Source of the DNA: Erysipelotrichaceae bacterium
GTDB lineage: Bacteria; Bacillota_I; Bacilli_A; Erysipelotrichales; Erysipelotrichaceae
DNA: 7,038 nucleotides
Direction: 5' to 3'
NCBI GenBank assembly: GCA_017511325.1
Contig: JAFWKS010000020.1
Location: 1-7,038 of the forward strand
Shown here: piece by piece, positions 1 through 5,749 of the stretch
How positions within the stretch are numbered: position 1 is the first letter of the stretch
How the letters are laid out: each line of letters starts with the position of its first letter
Program-made: the position numbers and the translations under genes
Notes under the pieces: generated by a model
Told to the model about the DNA's origin: nothing
Databases searched by the model: none
Seen by the model: the letters and a program-made list of their open reading frames with translations, nothing else

Positions 1-282
1 GTATACCGCAGTCATGCGATCAGTGTCGATCTTGTGACTCAAGAAGAGCTGGATCTGAAAGATGTCAGAAAAGCCATAGATGAATTTGAAAATGTTGAAT
101 ACAGGGATGATATTCCTACCCAGGCTGAAGTATCAGACAAGGATATCGTCTATGTTGGAAGACTTAGGAAAGATCTGTGCAATAATAAGGGCATCAATCT
201 GTGGTGCTGCGGTGATCAGATCAGAAAAGGTGCGGCGACCAATGCCGTGGAGATCATCGAATATCTTGAGAAACATAAGTAA
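1..282 (+). CDS. asd: aspartate-semialdehyde dehydrogenase, C-terminal part (5' end outside window)
   Basis: The reading frame is open from base 1 and ends at TAA 280-282, giving the last 93 residues of a protein normally about 330-360 long. The family makes L-aspartate 4-semialdehyde from aspartyl phosphate with NADPH, the branch point to lysine/diaminopimelate, threonine and methionine in the cytoplasm. What is visible is the C-terminal signature: YRSHAISV near the start, whose His (codon 13-15) fits the family's active-site histidine, then a VGRLR segment and the closing [15 protein letters not shown] stretch, matching the conserved GDN-RKGAA-NAVQI block. The catalytic cysteine and the Rossmann domain lie upstream of the window. 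A GTG at 34 could be mistaken for a start, but homology continues upstream of it. No partner gene is visible downstream because a terminator follows at once. Identification rests on recognised motifs, not on a search. Confidence 0.9.
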   Translation, partial: VYRSHAISVDLVTQEELDLKDVRKAIDEFENVEYRDDIPTQAEVSDKDIVYVGRLRKDLCNNKGINLWCCGDQIRKGAATNAVEIIEYLEKHK

Positions 283-292
283 GATTTAAATG

Positions 293-322
293 TGACTGAG
301 CTTCACAGCTCAGTCATTTTTT
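293..322 (+). terminator. intrinsic terminator after asd
   Basis: A perfect 10-bp stem (TGACTGAGCT 293-302 with AGCTCAGTCA 307-316) has a 4-base TCAC loop and is followed directly by six T (317-322). It begins 10 bases after the asd stop codon. The 3' arm overlaps where a -35 box for the next gene would lie. Confidence 0.93.
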
Positions 323-333
323 GACTCTTAGGT

Positions 334-339
334 TATAAT
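334..339 (+). promoter_or_regulatory. -10 box of the amidase-like gene
   Basis: A perfect TATAAT ends 10 bases before the ATG at 350, so transcription would start at about 346-350 and leave almost no 5' leader. A -35 at 17-bp spacing would fall at 311-316 (CAGTCA), inside the terminator stem, and is weak. The TTGACT at 321-326 is only 7 bp away and cannot pair with this -10. Confidence 0.6.
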
Positions 340-349
340 TATATTTGTC

Positions 350-1582
350 ATGAAGATCAAAAACCGATTACTGATGGTCGCACTTCTTTCAACAATGACT
401 CTGCTCATCCTGATCGGATCGATAGGAGCGAAAAGAAGAAAAGAAGGACCTGAGACCAAAGAAGAACCAGTACCTGTCGTCAACGTGATGCCTGATTCCT
501 TTTTAGGAAAACTCGATGACAGCCACAATGTTCCGGAAGCTGTCATGAAAGTCATCATCGATTATATGGATGCTTATTATAAGAGCCTCTATACTTTGGA
601 AACGGTGGATACTTCTGTGCTTTTTTCTAATGAGATGATGGCTGATATCACTGATAAAGCCATGAGGATCGTAATAGACTATCGCAAGATGTTCGATTTT
701 GATTTTTCATTAAATAAGGCTCACTATGATCTGAAAGTCTTGAACTATGAAAAGCAAGGCGATACCTATAAGGTTTCTGTTTTTGAAGATGATTATTTCA
801 GTTTTGCGTTTCTTAACGGCCTTGAATCAAGTGCCTATGACATAGACAGCTATTTCACGATCATTGAAAAAGATGGTGAATACAGGATTCAAGATCTTGT
901 GAAATATCAGGGCTATTATCTATGCCTTTATGAAGGAAGCGAAAATATAGCTGATGTGGAAAGAAAATATGATTATTTTCAAAAAGAACTTAAAGACATG
1001 TTTGCCTACAACGAGGAAGTGCTCAAGGTTAAAGCTTTTTCAAAACCCTACAGCAGCACAAAGACTTTCAGGATCCCGTATGATCGCGATGCAGCTGTAG
1101 CCTATGCGGATAAGTATTACCACGAAAGAAACAGGGAATGGTACAACTTCACCGATGAAGGTGGCAACTGTCAGAACTATGCTTCCCAATCCCTTCTGGC
1201 CGGAGGCATGGAGATGGACTACAGCGGCGATCTTCAATGGAAGTGCTATGTCGAAGATCCTGAATATGAGCCTGAAATAAACGGTGAAGAGATAAAACAG
1301 GGCCGTACGAGGTCCTGGGTCGGTGTTGATTATTTCTATAACTACGCATTGAATAATGAGGGAAATGGCCTTGTGACTGATGTGAACGCCAATCTGTACT
1401 ATGCACAGCCTGGCGATCTTATCATCGTTGGAAACGGATCTTTGTCTCATACGATGATCGTTTCAAAGGTAGTGGATGGCCATATCCTGGTCCATTCAAA
1501 TTCCATCGACATGAAGGATTATCCGCTTGAAGGATTCACATATCTCAATGTGGTTTTAATTAAGATACTAGGTTGCAACTAA
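350..1582 (+). CDS. membrane-anchored protein with Amidase_6-like cysteine hydrolase domain
   Basis: The protein has 410 residues. The start MKIKNR is followed by one hydrophobic segment at about 7-26 with positive charges on both sides. This suggests an uncleaved signal anchor or signal peptide and a domain outside the cell; there is no lipobox cysteine. Residues about 60-230 form a mixed helical/strand region I do not recognise. From about 240 to the end it resembles the putative amidase family Amidase_6 (PF12671): YADKYYHERN, then GGNCQNYASQ with candidate nucleophile Cys274, SWVGVDYFYNY, QPGDLII, SHTMIVS with His367, and VHSNSIDMKDYPL with His382. The family motif is usually GGDC-NFxSQ, so Asp to Asn before the cysteine is a small departure. 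The substrate is unknown; cell-wall peptide or amide hydrolysis is a guess. ATG 350 has no Shine-Dalgarno site and lies just after a -10 box. The gene is monocistronic between two terminators. Confidence 0.82.
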   Translation: MKIKNRLLMVALLSTMTLLILIGSIGAKRRKEGPETKEEPVPVVNVMPDSFLGKLDDSHNVPEAVMKVIIDYMDAYYKSLYTLETVDTSVLFSNEMMADITDKAMRIVIDYRKMFDFDFSLNKAHYDLKVLNYEKQGDTYKVSVFEDDYFSFAFLNGLESSAYDIDSYFTIIEKDGEYRIQDLVKYQGYYLCLYEGSENIADVERKYDYFQKELKDMFAYNEEVLKVKAFSKPYSSTKTFRIPYDRDAAVAYADKYYHERNREWYNFTDEGGNCQNYASQSLLAGGMEMDYSGDLQWKCYVEDPEYEPEINGEEIKQGRTRSWVGVDYFYNYALNNEGNGLVTDVNANLYYAQPGDLIIVGNGSLSHTMIVSKVVDGHILVHSNSIDMKDYPLEGFTYLNVVLIKILGCN

Positions 1583-1604
1583 GGCTTGAAAAAAGCCTTT
1601 TTTT
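1581..1604 (+). terminator. intrinsic terminator after the amidase-like gene
   Basis: A 7-bp stem (AAGGCTT 1581-1587 with AAGCCTT 1593-1599) has a GAAAA loop and runs into a stretch of seven T (1598-1604). The first two bases of the stem are the last two of the TAA stop codon, so it leaves no 3' untranslated spacer. Confidence 0.9.
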
Positions 1605-1618
1605 GATGAGTGATAAAA

Positions 1619-1627
1619 GTGTGCTAA
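1619..1627 (+). repeat. extra CIRCE-like half-site upstream of the operator
   Basis: GTGTGCTAA differs at one of nine positions from the CIRCE right half-site GAGTGCTAA. With the left half of the true CIRCE (starting 1631) it forms a second inverted repeat, GTGCTAA-TGT-TTAGCAC, perfect over 7 bp with a 3-base spacer. It could be a remnant of a duplicated operator or an added HrcA contact; neither is shown. Confidence 0.55.
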
Positions 1628-1630
1628 TGT

Positions 1631-1657
1631 TTAGCACTCTTATTGACTGAGTGCTAT
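1631..1657 (+). promoter_or_regulatory. CIRCE operator (HrcA-binding inverted repeat)
   Basis: TTAGCACTC (1631-1639), nine bases, then GAGTGCTAT (1649-1657) matches the CIRCE consensus TTAGCACTC-N9-GAGTGCTAA at 17 of 18 arm positions; the last A is T. CIRCE is the known operator of the heat-shock repressor HrcA, itself matured by GroEL. The -35 box lies inside the 9-base spacer, so bound HrcA would cover the promoter. hrcA itself is not in the window. Confidence 0.96.
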
Positions 1658-1670
1658 AAATGATTATAAT
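1643..1670 (+). promoter_or_regulatory. sigma-A-type promoter of groES-groEL
   Basis: TTGACT (1643-1648) and TATAAT (1665-1670) are separated by 16 bp. Transcription would start near 1677. The -35 box sits in the CIRCE spacer and the right CIRCE arm occupies the promoter spacer, the standard layout for HrcA repression. Confidence 0.9.
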
Positions 1671-1680
1671 AGTTATATGT

Positions 1681-1686
1681 AGGAGG
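1681..1686 (+). promoter_or_regulatory. groES ribosome-binding site
   Basis: AGGAGG, 8 bases before ATG 1695, is a full-strength Shine-Dalgarno sequence. It fixes the groES start and contrasts with the non-SD starts at 350, 3691 and 5750. Confidence 0.92.
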
Positions 1687-1694
1687 TTAGAAAA

Positions 1695-1979
1695 ATGATC
1701 AAACCATTATATAACAATGTATTATTAAAAAAAGTTGAAGCTTCCAACAAGACTGACAGCGGTATCATCATAACGCAGAAAGAAGAAAAAGAAGACTATG
1801 CGGTTGTTGCTGAAGTCAGCGGCTGCAAGGAAGTGAAAGTAGACGATAAAGTTTATGAAATGCCTTTGAAAAAAGGTGACAAAGTTATGTATAAGAAGTA
1901 TTCGGGAACCGACATCAAGGACGGCGACGAGGAATATATTCTGATTAAAGCCGAGGATATCTTGGCTGTTGTAAAGTAG
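1695..1979 (+). CDS. groS: co-chaperonin GroES (Cpn10)
   Basis: This 94-residue protein is normal in length for GroES. It forms the heptameric lid that closes the GroEL folding chamber in the cytoplasm. Visible family features are the opening IKPLYNNVLLKKVE, the mobile loop about 15-30 with the hydrophobic tripeptide III after SG (usually IVL or similar) that docks on GroEL, the central KKGDKVMYKKYSGTDI block, and the ending EEYILIKAEDILAVV. The stretch around residues 44-58 (KEVKVDDKVYEMPLK) is more charged than I expect for the family. It is the first gene of the heat-shock operon, controlled by CIRCE and a sigma-A promoter, and its stop codon overlaps the Shine-Dalgarno site of groEL, pointing to translational coupling. 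Confidence 0.97.
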   Translation: MIKPLYNNVLLKKVEASNKTDSGIIITQKEEKEDYAVVAEVSGCKEVKVDDKVYEMPLKKGDKVMYKKYSGTDIKDGDEEYILIKAEDILAVVK

Positions 1980-1983
1980 GAGG
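1978..1983 (+). promoter_or_regulatory. groEL ribosome-binding site overlapping the groES stop codon
   Basis: AGGAGG begins inside the TAG stop of groES and lies 10 bases before ATG 1994. A nearer out-of-frame ATG at 1987, only 3 bases from the site, would give a 7-codon peptide; its spacing is too short for efficient use, and only 1994 gives the GroEL N terminus MAKIVKYS. Confidence 0.88.
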
Positions 1984-1990
1984 ATAATGA

Positions 1991-3613
<1,623 letters not shown>

Positions 3614-3637
3614 AGACATTAAACGGATAAGATAAAG

Positions 3638-3667
3638 AAGCGGTTTTATACAAAGACCGCTTTTTTT
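3638..3667 (+). terminator. intrinsic terminator of the groES-groEL operon
   Basis: AAGCGGT (3638-3644) pairs with ACCGCTT (3656-3662). The stem can extend three more pairs through one G-T wobble to leave a 5-base loop. Seven T follow (3661-3667). It begins 24 bases after the groEL stop codon. Confidence 0.93.
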
Positions 3668-3668
3668 G

Positions 3669-3677
3669 TGATATATT
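3669..3677 (+). promoter_or_regulatory. extended -10 promoter of the ABC exporter gene
   Basis: TGATATATT is a TGn extended -10 with hexamer TATATT (3672-3677), starting two bases after the terminator T-tract. Transcription would begin near 3684, about 7 bases before ATG 3691. There is no good -35 at 17 bp (TACAAA 3649-3654, within the terminator hairpin). TATTAA at 3680-3685 is an alternative -10 that would start transcription at or beside the ATG. Confidence 0.5.
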
Positions 3678-3690
3678 TTTATTAATTAAT

Positions 3691-5505
3691 ATGCCACCAG
3701 GACCAGGAAGAGGAATGAACAGATTTCTATCCGATGAGGAAAAGGCTCAGGCGCCAAAGGTAACATGGCCTTTACTGAAGCGGGTTTTTTCATACCTTTC
3801 ACCATATAAGGTCCAGCTGATCCTGGCTTTATTGTCCATAGGCGTTTCATCAGTTCTGGATATGTATCCATCCATCCTGACTGGAAAGATCGTCGACGAC
3901 GGTCTTATTGGCCGTTCCATGGAAGTGCTCATCAGGCTGATCATCATTTCGTTCTTGCTGAAGATCGGATCAAATCTGATCGGTGTCTTTCAGAACTATA
4001 TCAATTCATGGATCGCTCAGCATATCACCTATGATATGCGCAATCAGATGTTCAGACATCTTTTGAAGATGTCCAACCGTTTCTTTACCGAAAACAATCA
4101 GGGTGATATCATCACCAGGATGACTGATGATATTTCCGGTGTACAGCAGATCATCACGAATACTTTTTCTTCGATCCTGTCAAATGTCATAACACTGATC
4201 GCGGCCTTAGTTGCCATGTATAACCGCAATGCGATACTGGCAACCTTATCCTTACTGATCGTTCCGTTGCTTTCTCTTCCGACCAGGATGGCAGGAAAAA
4301 GAAGATGGTCTTTGACCAGGGAAGCCCAGGAGGCGAGGGATGAAATAAACGGCATTTTGAATGAGACACTTTCTGTTTCGGGACAGCTGCTTGTCAAACT
4401 GTTCAATGCGGAAGAGACTGAATATGAAAAATATCGTGCCAGCAATGAAAAGATGATCAAATTAAACATCAAGGAATCGATGGCTGGACGCTGGTTCAGG
4501 ATGATGATGACTACTTTCACATCCTTTGGACCGATGCTGATATACCTGGCTGGCGGTATCCTGATGATGAAATACGATGCTGATCTTACAGTCGGCGATA
4601 TAACTGTCATGGTCTCTTTGCTCAGCAGGATGTATGGACCGGTAAACTCGCTGATGTCGATTGGTGTTGACTGGATAAGATCGATGGCTAATTTCACTAG
4701 GATCTTCGATTATTTCGACATGAAACCGGAGATAGCTGAAAAGGAAAACCCGATCAGGCCAGAAACGGTAAAGGGCGATATAAAGTTCAACCATGTCAAT
4801 TTCTCATACAATCCTGACAGGCAGATCCTGAAGGATATCGATTTCAATCTTGAATCGGGCAAATGCATCGCATTTGTCGGACCTTCGGGTTCAGGCAAAT
4901 CGACGATCGTCAACCTGATACCTCGGCTTTATGATGTCGACAGTGGATCGGTACAGTTTGATGGCTATGATGTAAGAGATCTTGACCTAAGCTGGCTAAG
5001 AAGCGAAGTTGGCCTGGTCTCGCAAGAGACATATCTGTTCTCTGGTTCGATAAAAGACAATCTGCTTTATGCCAAACCTGATGCGACGATGGAAGAGATC
5101 TATGATGCCTGCAAAAAGGCCAACATCCATGATTTCATCATTGAGCAGCCTGATGGCTATGACACTCTGGTAGGAAACAGAGGCCTGAAACTTTCAGGAG
5201 GCGAGAAACAGCGTATTTCAATCGCAAGAGTACTGTTAAAGGATCCGGCGGTAATGATCTTTGACGAAGCTACATCAGCTCTGGATACGATATCTGAAGA
5301 TCTGATCCAGTCAGCGATCGAGCCTCTGATCGAAGAACGCACTTCGATCCTTATCGCTCACAGACTTTCGACAGTTCTGATCGCTGATGAGATCATGGTC
5401 ATCAAGGACGGCATGATCGTTGAAAGAGGCAAACACGAGGATCTTATCAAACTCAATGGCGTATATACTGAACTCTATGAAAAGCAGTTCAAACGGCTTA
5501 AATAG
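3691..5505 (+). CDS. ABC-type multidrug/lipid exporter, fused membrane and ATPase domains
   Basis: The protein has 604 residues, the usual length for a type IV half-exporter (MsbA/Sav1866/BmrA-like) that works as a dimer in the cytoplasmic membrane. After a Pro/Gly/Arg-rich start come about six membrane segments (roughly 41-62, 79-100, 160-178, 181-198, 271-293, 300-325). The ATPase domain runs from about 362: aromatic A-loop Tyr373, Walker A GPSGSGKST (397-405), Q-loop Gln445, signature LSGGEKQ (501-507), Walker B VMIFDE (521-526) with catalytic Glu526, D-loop SALD, and H-loop His557. All catalytic residues are present, so a homodimer could have two working sites. The substrate cannot be told. 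ATG 3691 has no Shine-Dalgarno site. ATG 3715 (residue 9) is preceded by AGGA with 6-base spacing and is a real alternative, but the Pro/Gly/Arg-rich N terminus is common in this family. The gene stands alone between two terminators. Confidence 0.96.
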   Translation: MPPGPGRGMNRFLSDEEKAQAPKVTWPLLKRVFSYLSPYKVQLILALLSIGVSSVLDMYPSILTGKIVDDGLIGRSMEVLIRLIIISFLLKIGSNLIGVFQNYINSWIAQHITYDMRNQMFRHLLKMSNRFFTENNQGDIITRMTDDISGVQQIITNTFSSILSNVITLIAALVAMYNRNAILATLSLLIVPLLSLPTRMAGKRRWSLTREAQEARDEINGILNETLSVSGQLLVKLFNAEETEYEKYRASNEKMIKLNIKESMAGRWFRMMMTTFTSFGPMLIYLAGGILMMKYDADLTVGDITVMVSLLSRMYGPVNSLMSIGVDWIRSMANFTRIFDYFDMKPEIAEKENPIRPETVKGDIKFNHVNFSYNPDRQILKDIDFNLESGKCIAFVGPSGSGKSTIVNLIPRLYDVDSGSVQFDGYDVRDLDLSWLRSEVGLVSQETYLFSGSIKDNLLYAKPDATMEEIYDACKKANIHDFIIEQPDGYDTLVGNRGLKLSGGEKQRISIARVLLKDPAVMIFDEATSALDTISEDLIQSAIEPLIEERTSILIAHRLSTVLIADEIMVIKDGMIVERGKHEDLIKLNGVYTELYEKQFKRLK

Positions 5506-5518
5506 AGTATTGAAAATA

Positions 5519-5557
5519 TTTACATAAAAATGAAAAAGATTTCACACAGTTTTCACA
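5519..5557 (+). repeat. TTNACA direct repeats with 11-bp phasing upstream of a -10-like box
   Basis: TTTACA (5519-5524), TTCACA (5541-5546) and TTCACA (5552-5557) share one strand at offsets of 22 and 11 bp, that is, on the same face of the helix. TATATT at 5567-5572 follows. The pattern resembles direct-repeat boxes of OmpR-family regulators such as Bacillus PhoP (TTNACA repeats, about 11-bp period). The spacer is very AT-rich, so chance is possible. A transcript from here would be only about 60 bases before the next terminator. Confidence 0.35.
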
Positions 5558-5611
5558 AAAGAAATGTATATTAAAAGTGTAAAAAGTTTTTCATTTTAAT
5601 CCTTTATAAAT

Positions 5612-5642
5612 GAGAATAGGTTAATGCCTATTTTCTTTTTTT
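5612..5642 (+). terminator. intrinsic terminator upstream of the tRNA
   Basis: A 9-bp stem (GAGAATAGG 5612-5620 with CCTATTTTC 5627-5635, one G-T pair) has a TTAATG loop and is followed by seven T (5636-5642). It is the first terminator after the ABC exporter gene, about 107 bases past its stop. Confidence 0.88.
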
Positions 5643-5650
5643 GTTATAAT
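5642..5650 (+). promoter_or_regulatory. extended -10 promoter of tRNA-Arg
   Basis: TGTTATAAT is a perfect TGn-TATAAT. Its first T is the last T of the preceding terminator tract. Transcription would start near 5657, one or two bases before the mature tRNA 5' end. No convincing -35 is seen at 17 bp (TAATGC 5622-5627, in the terminator hairpin). Confidence 0.78.
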
Positions 5651-5658
5651 GTTTATGT

Positions 5659-5733
5659 GGCCCCATAGTCTAATGGATCAAACAATCCCCTCCTAAGGGA
5701 TAGTTACAGGTTCGATTCCTGTTGGGGCCGCCA
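5659..5733 (+). tRNA. tRNA-Arg (anticodon CCU, reads AGG)
   Basis: The 75-base gene folds as a cloverleaf. The acceptor stem GGCCCCA (5659-5665) pairs with TGGGGCC (5723-5729); the anticodon stem is ATCCC/GGGAT (5685-5689, 5697-5701) with loop CTCCTAA and anticodon CCT at 5692-5694. The T stem is ACAGG/CCTGT with loop TTCGATT, followed by a G discriminator and an encoded CCA (5731-5733). The D stem GTCT (5668-5671) with AAAC (5680-5683) has one C-A mismatch, and a C stands where A21 is usual. The short 5' leader is set by the promoter. No separate terminator follows: five T and 11 further bases lead straight to the next ATG. Confidence 0.96.
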
Positions 5734-5749
5734 TTTTTATTTAGAGAAC

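Noticed and set aside
80..289. Alternative + frame of 69 codons overlapping asd
   Set aside because: The asd frame shows the conserved dehydrogenase C terminus; this frame has none and no start signals.
321..326. TTGACT as the -35 box of the amidase-like gene
   Set aside because: It is only 7 bp from TATAAT 334-339, and no -10-like hexamer lies 16-18 bp downstream.
1040..1450. Minus-strand open frame of 136 codons opposite the amidase domain
   Set aside because: The + strand carries the conserved Cys/His motifs across the same bases; there is no independent support for the antisense frame.
4098..4697. Long minus-strand open frame (199 codons) inside the ABC exporter gene
   Set aside because: It is antisense to a gene with full motif support, shows no recognisable domain and has no ribosome-binding site or promoter. 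Codon bias of the real gene explains the open frame.
5564..5599. An 11-codon ORF starting ATG 5564 in the spacer before the tRNA
   Set aside because: It is too short, without a Shine-Dalgarno site, and of low-complexity AT-rich composition; its start overlaps the candidate -10 region.
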